A DNA stretch of 64,000 nucleotides from JBAQMG01 sp049302575 (GTDB lineage Bacteria; Bacillota; Desulfitobacteriia; Desulfitobacteriales; Desulfitobacteriaceae): assembly GCA_049302575.1 (NCBI GenBank), contig JBAQMG010000110.1, forward strand, positions 62,001-126,000. The letters are read 5' to 3'. The notes under the pieces were generated by a model. The model was not told where the DNA came from and made no database searches. It saw only the letters and a list, made by a program, of their open reading frames with translations. This document shows, piece by piece, positions 34,642 to 43,392 of this stretch. The position numbers and the translations under genes are program-made. The stretch's first letter is position 1. Each line of letters opens with the position of its first letter.

Positions 34642-35304
34642 ATGGAAACTTATCGGGTAAAAGTTGGTACTAATGGGGAGATCGTATTGCCCACAGTATT
34701 GAGTGATATGTTAGGCTTGGTAGTCGGAGATAGTATAGAGTTATGTGTAGATGCAGAAGGTAAACTTATCGTACGAACGGCGGAACGTTCTGTTGGACCC
34801 TTGTCAGATTTCTTTGAAGATCTTATTTTGGGTGACTTGAGGAGAGCTGGGTGTTCTGGGGATTTACTGAAAAGTAAATTATTAGAACGTAAACTTAAGT
34901 TGAGTACTGTTCTTGACCGCTTAGCCGAAGAGGGCAACAGTTCGCACAAACATGCCCAAACTATTCAATGGCGGGAAGCTCGGGAACTAGAATTCTTGAG
35001 AATTGGTAAGGTTTCTTTAGGAGCTTATAAGCTTATGCTTACCGCCCGTAGTGTGCGCGATTTAATTGTTTTGCCGGAGGAGGTAATTAAAGAGATACCG
35101 GCTGTTTTAGAGGAATTGGAACAAGATCCCACAGAGTTCAAACGTCTAAGGGGTCCCTATTATGAAACTTATCGGGTTTCGTTTAATAGTGGAACAAAGG
35201 ATTTCCGGGTGATTTATACGATATTCGCACCCCAAAACCTAGTAGTTATCTTGACTATCGGAGAACGAAAGGTTATTTATGAACGTCTTAATGGGATAGG
35301 CTAG
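34642..35304 (+). CDS. AbrB/MazE-type DNA-binding domain fused to a RelE-like toxin domain
   Basis: A single 220-residue chain joins what are usually two proteins. Residues 1-46 are a SpoVT/AbrB swapped-hairpin domain (TYRVKVGTNGEIVLPTVL, then GLVVGDSIEL). Residues about 50-125 are a charged helical linker. Residues about 130-220 match RelE/ParE toxins: a helical PAVLEELEQDPTEFKRLRG, then YYETYRVSF, KDFRVIYTIF and VVILTIGERKVIYERL, with the arginine and tyrosine residues of the toxin core. The N-terminal half could neutralise the toxin in cis and repress its own gene. The start is ATG 34642 behind AGAGGTGGGGA; a longer frame from 34570 lacks a site. Confidence 0.8.
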   Translation: METYRVKVGTNGEIVLPTVLSDMLGLVVGDSIELCVDAEGKLIVRTAERSVGPLSDFFEDLILGDLRRAGCSGDLLKSKLLERKLKLSTVLDRLAEEGNSSHKHAQTIQWREARELEFLRIGKVSLGAYKLMLTARSVRDLIVLPEEVIKEIPAVLEELEQDPTEFKRLRGPYYETYRVSFNSGTKDFRVIYTIFAPQNLVVILTIGERKVIYERLNGIG

Positions 35305-35369
35305 AATTGATGGACAATCAGGAAGGGTACATTTAAGCAGACCTACTTAACCAAATTACGCTCGTTTAC

Positions 35370-35399
35370 TTGGTTATGTATACAGTATTTTTTTATAAA
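35370..35399 (+). promoter_or_regulatory. Possible amt promoter
   Basis: TTGGTT at 35370-35375 and TATAAA at 35394-35399 are 18 bases apart (or TTATAA with 17). Transcription from here would give a leader of about 140 bases that includes the structures at 35433-35522. Confidence 0.45.
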
Positions 35400-35432
35400 A
35401 ATAACTAGACTAGTGTTTAAAAGGAATGTATA

Positions 35433-35522
35433 CTCACATTAACACTTAGGTTTTGACTTTGACCTGCGTTGATGTGAGCAAAGGTGCTCTAAAGAAGCGA
35501 TAGCTTTTTTAGGGCACCTTTT
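35433..35522 (+). promoter_or_regulatory. amt leader: hairpin followed directly by an intrinsic terminator
   Basis: Hairpin one pairs CTCACATTAAC (35433-35443) with GTTGATGTGAG (35468-35478). One base later a 19-base-pair hairpin begins: AAAGGTGCTCTAAAGAAGC pairs with the complementary arm ending at 35522, loop GATA, followed by TTATTATTT. The second is a clear terminator lying 29 bases before the amt start, so expression probably depends on antitermination or read-through, presumably tied to nitrogen supply. The sensing factor cannot be named. Confidence 0.7.
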
Positions 35523-35550
35523 TATTATTTAATAGAAGGGGGAGAATTTA

Positions 35551-36828
35551 ATGGGTTTGAATAATGGAGATATTTCTTTTGTACTTATTAGTACCGCACT
35601 TGTTCTTTTTATGACGCCGGGCTTAGCTTTCTTCTATGGGGGTATGGTTCGTAAAAAACATGTTCTATCAATTATGATGCAGAGTTTCGTTGCAATTGGC
35701 GTGGTTACCGTACTATGGACATTAGTTGGTTATTCTTTAGCCTTTGGTCCGGATTATGGTCATATTATTGGTGGCCTAGATTGGTTTGGGTTAAAGGGAG
35801 TTGGTTTGGAAGCTAATTCTGATTATTCCTCGACGATTCCACACATGTTGTTCTTTGCCTTTCAACTTATGTTTGCAATTATTACTCCAGCAATCATAAC
35901 AGGATCGACAGCTGAGCGTTTGCGTTTTCCAGCATTTATCCTTTTTATTGCTTTCTGGAGCATGTTGGTTTATGTACCACTTACTCATTGGGTTTGGGGA
36001 GTAGGTGGTTGGTTGCGGGAGTTAAAGCTTTTAGATTTTGCTGGCGGGACTGTCGTGGAAATCGCTTCTGGGGTTTCTGGATTAGTAGCGGCACTTGTTG
36101 TTGGCAAAAGACATAAAAAGGGCAAGGAAGCCTCTATACCTCATCATTTACCTAATGTTCTGTTAGGTGGCGGGATACTCTGGTTTGGTTGGTTTGGGTT
36201 CAATGCCGGAAGCGCTCTTGGAGCTAATGGTATTGCAGTATTGGCACTGGTTACCACTCATATTGCTGGGGCAACAGCGATGTTAGGTTGGATGTTGATA
36301 GAGACGTTCCACCGTGGTAAACCTACAGTGTTTGGTGCAATTAGTGGAGCAATTGCTGGTCTGGTGGCAATTACACCCGCCGCCGGGTTTGTCTCACCAA
36401 CGAGTGCTATGCTAATCGGTTTTGTGGCGGGGGGCTTGTGCTATTACTTTGTAGGTGTTTTAAAAGAGAAGTTGGGTTATGACGATACATTAGATGCTTT
36501 TGGAATTCACGGAATTGGTGGTACTTGGGGGACGATTGCAACAGGAATTTTTGCTAGTTTATCTGCTAATCCACAGGGGGCTAATGGGCTATTTTATGGG
36601 GGAGGAATTCACCCTGTTTTGATCCAACTTTTGGGAGTTGTAGTAGCTTATGTTTTCACGGGTGGGATGACTTTCTTGATTCTTAAATTCATAGGGGTGC
36701 TGACTCCGTTACAAGCCACAGAGGATGAACAAGAATATGGGTTAGATCTCTCGCAGCATGGTGAAAATGCCTACCCGGATTTTGATACGCCAGGTAATTT
36801 TCAATCTTCATGGAATTTAACAGATTAA
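35551..36828 (+). CDS. amt: Ammonium transporter Amt
   Basis: A 425-residue ammonium channel with about 11 membrane helices. Family segments are present: MTPGLAFFYGGMVRKK at the start, WVWGVGGWL, DFAGGTVVEIASGVSGL, GGGILWFGWFGFNAGSALGAN, and the C-terminal DAFGIHGIGGTWGTIATGIF with the pore histidine. The cytoplasmic tail ends in acidic residues. No glnK/glnB gene is next to it, unlike many amt loci. AAGGGGGAG precedes the ATG. The leader at 35433-35522 suggests transcript attenuation, and a terminator follows at 36851. Confidence 0.96.
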   Translation: MGLNNGDISFVLISTALVLFMTPGLAFFYGGMVRKKHVLSIMMQSFVAIGVVTVLWTLVGYSLAFGPDYGHIIGGLDWFGLKGVGLEANSDYSSTIPHMLFFAFQLMFAIITPAIITGSTAERLRFPAFILFIAFWSMLVYVPLTHWVWGVGGWLRELKLLDFAGGTVVEIASGVSGLVAALVVGKRHKKGKEASIPHHLPNVLLGGGILWFGWFGFNAGSALGANGIAVLALVTTHIAGATAMLGWMLIETFHRGKPTVFGAISGAIAGLVAITPAAGFVSPTSAMLIGFVAGGLCYYFVGVLKEKLGYDDTLDAFGIHGIGGTWGTIATGIFASLSANPQGANGLFYGGGIHPVLIQLLGVVVAYVFTGGMTFLILKFIGVLTPLQATEDEQEYGLDLSQHGENAYPDFDTPGNFQSSWNLTD

Positions 36829-36850
36829 AGAAAAATAACCTCACAACGAA

Positions 36851-36887
36851 AAGGTCGCTGCGCAAGAAGACGCAACGACCTTATTTT
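36851..36887 (+). terminator. Terminator of amt
   Basis: AAGGTCGCTGCG pairs with CGCAACGACCTT (one mismatch) around an eight-base loop, followed by ATTTT. It lies 22 bases after the amt stop. Confidence 0.85.
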
Positions 36888-37108
36888 GCCATATCAGAAA
36901 GTATAACTCTAAACTTAAGTATCTCGAAAAGTTGAGCTTGTGAAAATAGCTCATTAGCTCAAGAGGAGAAAAAACAATAGTACGTTGTTTGGTATAGATA
37001 AATCAAAGGTGGAGATCTTTTATACGCAGATTGGTTCAATTTCTGGTATAATTTTATAGTGTTACTTGTCATGGTAGTTCTACCAACTGCAGAAAGAAGA
37101 GAAATAAT

Positions 37109-37711
37109 ATGAGCTTATTGGTAATTGATTTCGAGTTTTCTACCAAAATGTCCTATGGAAGTCCAAGAGCCTGGTTTCCTGAGATCATCGAGGTTGGTGC
37201 AGTTTTGGTAAATGAGGATGGAAGTCTCACTGAGGAACAATACAGTGCGATAATAAAACCAAGATTTTGGCCAAAATTGAACGAGGAGTGCTACGGGATT
37301 ACAGGAATAAGCCAAAATGATGTGGAAAACGGGATACCACTCGAAGCAGCTTTAAATAGTCTTCAATTAATGTCGCCTGCTAAAGATACTTGGTTAATCG
37401 CTTGGGGTGATTCGGATCGAAAAGTTCTTGGAAATGCTTGTGAGAAATATGGTATTTCCTATCCCTTTGTTTATGAGAATTATATTGATTTTGGTTTTGC
37501 CTATCAAACTTTTAACAAGTTGGGAAGAATGGCCTCTTTAAAATCTGCCATTGAAGCGACAAATGTACAGATGGTCGGATTCCAACATTCCGCGCTTGAT
37601 GATGCTCTCAATACTGCGTTAGTAATGCAGAAATTGATTTCGCTGGGTTGGGTGTTGGAGAAGGTTCCCTTATCTGATAATTATAATGTCTATAAGAATC
37701 AAAGGATGTGA
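37109..37711 (+). CDS. DEDDh 3'-5' exonuclease, KapD-like
   Basis: A 200-residue exonuclease of the DnaQ/ERI-1 type. The acidic metal-binding residues are in VIDFEFS (Exo I, Asp6 and Glu8), AWGDSDRKVL (Exo II) and HSALDDALNTA (Exo III with the histidine-aspartate pair). The PEIIEVGAVLV and GITGISQNDV segments match KapD of Bacillus, which is linked to inhibition of the KinA sporulation pathway. KapD-type proteins also resemble RNA 3' exonucleases, so the substrate may be RNA. The ATG follows AAAGAAGAGA. It stands alone between terminated genes. Confidence 0.85.
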   Translation: MSLLVIDFEFSTKMSYGSPRAWFPEIIEVGAVLVNEDGSLTEEQYSAIIKPRFWPKLNEECYGITGISQNDVENGIPLEAALNSLQLMSPAKDTWLIAWGDSDRKVLGNACEKYGISYPFVYENYIDFGFAYQTFNKLGRMASLKSAIEATNVQMVGFQHSALDDALNTALVMQKLISLGWVLEKVPLSDNYNVYKNQRM

Positions 37712-37797
37712 CACTCCAAAGTTAAAGCTAAGGGTGTGGAACTAATTGCGTCGGAACCAATGGCTATTGGTGAGGGAGGTTATCTATTTTTCTTTAC

Positions 37798-39195
37798 CTA
37801 GTAGGCCCGTTTTACTTCGGTAATTTCAGCCGTTATCGAGTCCAGTGCCACAAGATCATCAGAGTTAAGTTCCTTTAAAGAGGACTTTGCGAGGGAGCGC
37901 ATTGCTTCTTCCATTTCCAAAACCATAGATTTTAAAGTATTTTCAACATTTAGCGCAGCCAGATTAATATCAAGTTGTGTTTTTGTGGGGGAATCGTAAT
38001 AGACCAGAGTGGTCGGAGGTTCCCACGGGAGCACTTTTAGTATTTGGTTATGGCCTAAGGCAAACAAGGGAACTGTAGCAAGAGCGACTGCATCAGCCCC
38101 TAAAGCTAAAGCCTTAAGACATTGTCCTGGAGTAAAATAGCCCCCTGAGACGATTAAGCTTATCTGAGTGTTTCTCAAATAACGTTCTGCACGTACCAAA
38201 GCGTGTAGACTCGGTATTCCGAAATCATCTTGTTTAATTGGAGGTGTGGCATGGGAGCCGCCTTGGCTTCCGTCCAGAATTATGACATCAAAACCTAAAT
38301 CTACTGCTACGGCTAAGTCCTCCTCAAGGTGTCCGGTTGCCATTAGCTTTAACCCGATGGGAATACCATTGGCCCTTTCACGTAAAATTGCCATGAAACC
38401 AGGCCAATCCTCAGGAGTTACAACTCCAGGTGGAGCCGGATAGGAAACAGCTGGCTGACCGGGAGTCACTCCTCCCAGCTCTTGCGCTCTACCCTGAAGT
38501 TCCACTGCCTCTACTAGTGAACTTCCCATGTCTGCGCCTTGCCCCATTTGAACTTCCAACATATCGGCAGAGGCAATTTGTTCATTGGTTCTCGCCCCCC
38601 ATTGCCAACGACAAATTTGTAAGATGTATTTTCCCGCCTCCAGCCGTTCCTCGGGTAGAAAGGGTCCTTCTCCAGAACAGATAGCCGTTTGGAGTGTTTT
38701 CGCAGCTCTGGCCAGAGCCCTCTTAGCTTCCTCACTAAGGGCTAAACCGTAGGCCATCCCGCTAATCATTAGGGGTATGTTTAGGGTGAGCGGTTTAGTG
38801 GCGTTTGGACCAAGCGTTACTCGCATATCTATCTGAGCACTTTCCTGTAAGGAAAATCTATTCATCAGCTGAGGAGCAAACATGAGGTTTTCAAAACCGT
38901 GAAAATGCTTGGGAGTGCCATTGGGTCGTGCAATAATCTTCCCGTTTTGAGCACGAAGCCCATTTTCAAATAAATTAAGAACCGAATAGCGTTGCAGGGA
39001 GGGCCACAACTCCATAAGATTTTGCGTGTATTTGTCTGAAAGCAGTCTTATGACAAAATTGTCGGTAATTTTGCTCATGACTTTACGAAAAATTGGTTTG
39101 ATGAAAACCACGCATCCTAATAGGATAAGTGAAAAAAAAGCTAAAAACAGAAATAGTAAAACTAACCATCCAGGATTAGTTATGATGATTTGCAT
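37798..39195 (-). CDS. FMN-binding glutamate-synthase-domain protein with N-terminal membrane anchor
   Basis: The body of this 465-residue protein is the FMN-binding barrel of the glutamate synthase large subunit, with GMAYGLALSEEAKRALARAA, GQGADMGSSL, APPGVVTPEDWP and LDGSQGGSHATPPIKQDDFG. It lacks the amidotransferase half. An N-terminal membrane segment lies at about 10-32. Such GltS-like proteins occur in many anaerobes; a role in glutamate formation or as an amine-linked oxidoreductase is undetermined. A true GltBD pair is at 56-62 kb, so this is not the main enzyme. It is on the same strand as the gerA operon, 48 bases beyond its last gene. Confidence 0.83.
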   Translation of the reverse strand: MQIIITNPGWLVLLFLFLAFFSLILLGCVVFIKPIFRKVMSKITDNFVIRLLSDKYTQNLMELWPSLQRYSVLNLFENGLRAQNGKIIARPNGTPKHFHGFENLMFAPQLMNRFSLQESAQIDMRVTLGPNATKPLTLNIPLMISGMAYGLALSEEAKRALARAAKTLQTAICSGEGPFLPEERLEAGKYILQICRWQWGARTNEQIASADMLEVQMGQGADMGSSLVEAVELQGRAQELGGVTPGQPAVSYPAPPGVVTPEDWPGFMAILRERANGIPIGLKLMATGHLEEDLAVAVDLGFDVIILDGSQGGSHATPPIKQDDFGIPSLHALVRAERYLRNTQISLIVSGGYFTPGQCLKALALGADAVALATVPLFALGHNQILKVLPWEPPTTLVYYDSPTKTQLDINLAALNVENTLKSMVLEMEEAMRSLAKSSLKELNSDDLVALDSITAEITEVKRAY

Positions 39196-39243
39196 TGTAT
39201 ATCCTCACAGTTTTTTTGTTAGTATAACTCAGCTAACCAAGTT

Positions 39244-40341
39244 TTATTTTTTAACTTTACAACCAAGTCCCCTGAACTTAGCAACGCTTATTAAAAGAAG
39301 AGGAATCCCTATTTGAATCGGTAATGTATAAAACGGCCAGATTTTATCTGTAAAATCAATTACTTCCATCATACTTCTAAAGGAATAAAGGCCTACGATA
39401 TTAAGAGCTAAAATTACTGGAATAATAAGCTTACGGTAATTTTTCATTTTTAATAATTGAGCCAAACCCAGAACAATAACATAGGTAAAGATACTTAGTT
39501 TAAGATAATTCCCCAAAAAGTTTGCAATCATAAAGAAGGGATCCAGACGTTCAACAAATCGTCCAATAGTTGCATAACGACTCATATGGTAAAAAGGTAA
39601 ATTTAAGAAAGGAAATTCCAAACCGAAAATCGCAGTATAGGCTAATTCCGTTAAGATGCCGCCAATACCAATAGCTACGATCGTGGACAACATTATTTTT
39701 CCGGCTTTTTGATTATCTTTGATGTAGGGAAAGAAAAAGAGAACTAGGATGATTTCCCCAGCATAAGCGGTAACCGCTAATGAGCCTCGTAAGATATTGC
39801 CTATTCCATCGCCAAACACTGGCAATAATTTAGTAAAATCGTATTCGGGAATAAGTAATAGATGAATCAGAATAATTAATCCCAGTGCTATAAAAAAGAG
39901 GAAATCTGAACTTCGACCTATAACCTCCAAACCATGATACACAGCATATGCCGGCGCTAGACTAATAAGGAGCATGATGAAGGTCAGGGGAGCATCGGGC
40001 AGCATAGCTACAACGAAAAAACTAGCTACTTCACGGTAAACCATACTTCCGGTTTGAAAAACCCAAAGAATTAGAATGGCACTAACCACTTTGCCCAACC
40101 ACGGTCCAAGAATCAGATCAGTATATTCTACAATAGTTTGCTTGGGAAACATTGCTCCAAGCTTAGCGGCAATCCAGGCGATAAATCCGCCGTTGGTGAT
40201 AAATAGAACCGCATCCATCCAACTGTCCCGAGGGGCATATCTGCTGGTAATCATGTGGAGGAATAATATCGCAGTGGCCATAATTACCCAAAACATAATA
40301 AAGAAAACTTGACGTCCATTTATCCTGCCTTCTTCGAGCAT
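39244..40341 (-). CDS. gerAB: Spore germination permease, GerAB family
   Basis: The integral membrane subunit of a germinant receptor, belonging to the amino acid-polyamine-organocation superfamily, with about ten helices in 365 residues. The start EGRINGRQVFFIMFWVIMATAIL and the loop RYAPRDSWMDAVLF are typical, as is VYHGLEVIGRSSDFLF in the middle. It lies last in the order A-C-B, eight bases after gerAC. With the other two proteins it would sit in the spore inner membrane and detect a nutrient germinant, whose nature cannot be told here. Confidence 0.92.
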   Translation of the reverse strand: MLEEGRINGRQVFFIMFWVIMATAILFLHMITSRYAPRDSWMDAVLFITNGGFIAWIAAKLGAMFPKQTIVEYTDLILGPWLGKVVSAILILWVFQTGSMVYREVASFFVVAMLPDAPLTFIMLLISLAPAYAVYHGLEVIGRSSDFLFFIALGLIILIHLLLIPEYDFTKLLPVFGDGIGNILRGSLAVTAYAGEIILVLFFFPYIKDNQKAGKIMLSTIVAIGIGGILTELAYTAIFGLEFPFLNLPFYHMSRYATIGRFVERLDPFFMIANFLGNYLKLSIFTYVIVLGLAQLLKMKNYRKLIIPVILALNIVGLYSFRSMMEVIDFTDKIWPFYTLPIQIGIPLLLISVAKFRGLGCKVKK

Positions 40342-40349
40342 TTTTCCAC

Positions 40350-41531
40350 CTACTTTGTGAATTTACCATTAAAGGTTTTATTTCGTAAACCAGTTTGCAT
40401 AATTTTACTGTCCACCTTAATGTTTATTTCGACTCGTGAGTACATTTTAGGCCATTGTTCTTTAATACTATCCCAAAGGGCTTTATCTTTCCTTTCGACT
40501 AGCCGTCCGATGCCTAAGATATCAGACTCGCTTTCCTGAGATTGCTTGAAGGCGGAGCTAATTTGCTCTTCAAACGCTTGATTAAGTGCTATTTCCGCCA
40601 GCTTAATATCCTCTAGGTTGTCGAGTGGATAAGCCTTGCTTTCCACTAATTCACCGCTTAGCTTTACAATAATAGTTACACTTATGTCTTTTTCTTCATT
40701 AATTTGGACACTAACTTTTTTACTAGACTGATTAAAGACGTAAGCAATTTGGCCGCGGTCACCAACGGGTACGGTAAGGCTCCCGTGTTTGTCTTCACTG
40801 TCAGCCAGCATGATGCCTTGCGTATCAGTTTTATTAAGCCAGCCGCCCAACTTTTCTGCCTTAAAGAGTGCTAGGCCATTTACTTTTAGGTTGTTTTCAT
40901 TTTTGAGTTTGTCGGTTATGGTTACTTCTAAAACCGGAGCCCAAGCATCTAGGCCAGGGGTAATCATTTTTTCACTAAAATTTTTTAAAGTTATTTCCTG
41001 AACCTCCGAGGATTGAGTTTTACTATAGGAGCCTATACCGTATATTTCCTTGCTTAGTTCGCTTTCCATTGTCGGTTTGGCTTGGAGCACCTCGCAGGTG
41101 TCACCTTTTGTGACAAAAATCAGACTCCTAAAGCGAATCCCCGAGCCTCTTGTCAAGAAATCTAAAACTTCATTGAGATTTTCCTCACAGACCGCTTGAC
41201 CAAGAATAATGACTTGAGTATGGGCTAAAAATGTAATCCTGGGTATTTTGGCGGTTAGATTTCGGACAGCTTCATCAAGGGATTGACCTTGAGATTCAAG
41301 AACTTCATAGGTTTGTTCAGACCCGCCTGCAGGGCCTTTTGAGCTCACACCTAGTTTTCTAGGACGCAAGATAATTTCAGATAGTTTATAGATATCTTTT
41401 CCGTCGAGCTTAATCATATCAATACCTATAGCAGTGGTAATGGCCAGGTTTTCTGTTTCTCGTTTGTTCCAACAGCCGGTTAAACTCAAAAGCAGTACCA
41501 GTATTACGGTATAGGTGATTGTTTTTTTCAT
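40350..41531 (-). CDS. gerAC: Spore germination lipoprotein, Ger(x)C family
   Basis: A lipoprotein of 393 residues. The signal peptide MKKTITYTVILVLLLSLTGC ends in a lipobox with Cys20 as the lipid-modified residue. The mature part has the family's LAITTAIGID, TYEVLESQGQSLDEAVRNL and GIGSYSKTQSSEV segments and three alpha/beta domains. Its start overlaps the end of gerAA by four bases (ATGA), showing translational coupling. It is the soluble partner of the GerAA and GerAB membrane proteins. Confidence 0.93.
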   Translation of the reverse strand: MKKTITYTVILVLLLSLTGCWNKRETENLAITTAIGIDMIKLDGKDIYKLSEIILRPRKLGVSSKGPAGGSEQTYEVLESQGQSLDEAVRNLTAKIPRITFLAHTQVIILGQAVCEENLNEVLDFLTRGSGIRFRSLIFVTKGDTCEVLQAKPTMESELSKEIYGIGSYSKTQSSEVQEITLKNFSEKMITPGLDAWAPVLEVTITDKLKNENNLKVNGLALFKAEKLGGWLNKTDTQGIMLADSEDKHGSLTVPVGDRGQIAYVFNQSSKKVSVQINEEKDISVTIIVKLSGELVESKAYPLDNLEDIKLAEIALNQAFEEQISSAFKQSQESESDILGIGRLVERKDKALWDSIKEQWPKMYSRVEINIKVDSKIMQTGLRNKTFNGKFTK

Positions 41532-43120
41532 GATTCTTCTTTTTCCTTTGGCGGTTTGCCCTTGGGCATGATCGACTGGCGTGTAGGGTTATTTTCTGAA
41601 ACTTCAGTTGGACGTTTAGACAAAGCCCATCTTGGGGCACGGAAGACGTTTTCTTTAAAATCAGCAAAGTGTAAAGGAGCGAGAGGTTCTAGATAAGGAA
41701 CGCCGAAGCTTCGTAAGGAACACAGGTGAATCAAAATAAGTAATAAACCTATAACTATACCTAGAAAGCCGAAGGTCGAAGCTAAGAACATGAGGGGAAA
41801 ACGAATGATTCGGATAGCAGTGGAGGCCTCGATCGTTGGAATTGTTAAAGTGGCGATAGCAGTCATAGCGACGATAATGACTGTAGTGGGTGAGACAAAT
41901 CCCGCGTTTACTACTGCGTCTCCGATAACTAAAGCCCCAACAATACTGACCGCAGAACCCACCGCACGGGGTAGTCTTATTCCTGCTTCTGTAATAATTT
42001 CGAAAGTAAATTCCATAAATAGGGTCTCGATAAAGATCGGAAAAGGTAGCCCCTCACGGACACCTCCTAAGGAGATGAGAATTTTAGTCGGCAACATTTC
42101 TTGATGGAAGGTGCTTATAGCGATATAAAAAGCAGGTAAAATCAGGGCAATATTTAATGTAAAGAAACGTAAGACACGTGTAAAGGTAGCAAAGGGAAAT
42201 CTAGTGTAATTATCATCAATGGCCTCAAGCATGCCGGGAAAAGATGCAGGGACGATGAGCACAGAGGGGGTTGTATCAATTAATACAGCAACTTTGCAAT
42301 TTAACAAGGCGATGGCTACCCGATCAGGCCTTTCGGTCACTATTGTCTGGGGGAAGAGGGAATACGGCGTGTCTTCAATAAATTCCTCAATGTAACCTGA
42401 TTCAATAATGCCGTCGATTTTGATGCGTTTTAGTCTTTGTTTCATTTCCTGAATCAGGCTGGCAAGTGCCAAGCCTTCAAGATAAACTATATTTACTTGG
42501 GTTTGGGTGAGTGTTCCTATGGTCATTTTTTCGAATTTAAGCTTGGGGGATTTTATTCTACGCCGGATAAGTCCTCTGTTAATCTGGATATTTTCACTAA
42601 AACCGTCCCTTGGACCTCTTAAGATACCTTCAGAAGGGGACTCTTCGAGCGGTCTGTTTTCCGATCCACTTTTAATCCCTAAGGAAAAACAGACTGTTTC
42701 ACCATCAAGCACTAAACCTAAGTTCCCAGTTAAGATTTCTTGAATTAAGGTATTAAGATCGTTTAGAGGCTTAACTTGACCAACAGTAAGTAGATGGTCG
42801 TAAACAACTTTATGAAGGGGTTTTTCCATAGTGTTAGTAAGACTTTGATTTCCCTGCATCAGTAATTGCAGAGTCTTTTCTAAGGACGAAGAATCTACTA
42901 GGTCATCTAGGTAGATAATGAAAGCAGCAGCAGAAGTTTCAAGACCTATTTTCAAAGGTCTTGAAACTAAGTCGCAACAATTGACCAATTCTTGCTCTAA
43001 ATAGTTCAGGTTGTCTTTAAGGTTATTAGTCACAGATTGTTGATTTGGTGACCAAACTGGAGGTTCTTTAGCTTTGTTTTTAAAAGTTAAGGGAATTTTC
43101 GTTAGAAGTTTCTTTAACAT
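41528..43120 (-). CDS. gerAA: Spore germination protein, GerAA family
   Basis: First gene of the germination operon; 530 residues. A soluble N-terminal half (to about 290) precedes five to six membrane helices with TPSVLIVPASFPGMLEAIDDNYTRFPFATF, then GVREGLPFPIFIETLFMEFTFEIITEAGIRLPRAVGSAVSIVGALVIGDAVV, a signature of the family. The C-terminal tail is cytoplasmic and basic. AAGAAAGAAGC precedes the ATG. A spore-specific promoter is expected in the 270-base gap upstream, but no convincing sigma-G sequence was found. Confidence 0.94.
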   Translation of the reverse strand: MLKKLLTKIPLTFKNKAKEPPVWSPNQQSVTNNLKDNLNYLEQELVNCCDLVSRPLKIGLETSAAAFIIYLDDLVDSSSLEKTLQLLMQGNQSLTNTMEKPLHKVVYDHLLTVGQVKPLNDLNTLIQEILTGNLGLVLDGETVCFSLGIKSGSENRPLEESPSEGILRGPRDGFSENIQINRGLIRRRIKSPKLKFEKMTIGTLTQTQVNIVYLEGLALASLIQEMKQRLKRIKIDGIIESGYIEEFIEDTPYSLFPQTIVTERPDRVAIALLNCKVAVLIDTTPSVLIVPASFPGMLEAIDDNYTRFPFATFTRVLRFFTLNIALILPAFYIAISTFHQEMLPTKILISLGGVREGLPFPIFIETLFMEFTFEIITEAGIRLPRAVGSAVSIVGALVIGDAVVNAGFVSPTTVIIVAMTAIATLTIPTIEASTAIRIIRFPLMFLASTFGFLGIVIGLLLILIHLCSLRSFGVPYLEPLAPLHFADFKENVFRAPRWALSKRPTEVSENNPTRQSIMPKGKPPKEKEES

Positions 43121-43392
43121 GGTTGCTTCTTTCTAAGGTACTTTGTCTTGAATACAATTTACCTATTAAGGGTTTGTAACTACTGGGTTATTATAGCCAA
43201 AAGGTGGAAATGTATTCTGTTGATTCTCCTCACCGTGGGCTATTTTAATTTTCGCAGGAAAGTTAAAGGAATTTTCCCTTATTTGGTCGAATATTGTTTG
43301 AATAGTTAAATAGTACGCATTTAGATTTTAATAATATTGGAGAAACCAAAACCATTTTTAGGAGGAAAACGATATAAGAGAGGAAGATTAGT

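Noticed and set aside
43121..43392. Sigma-G type promoter for the gerA operon
   Set aside because: GAATA and TATAATA-like words occur on the minus strand but their spacing and -10 sequence do not match the sigma-G pattern well enough.
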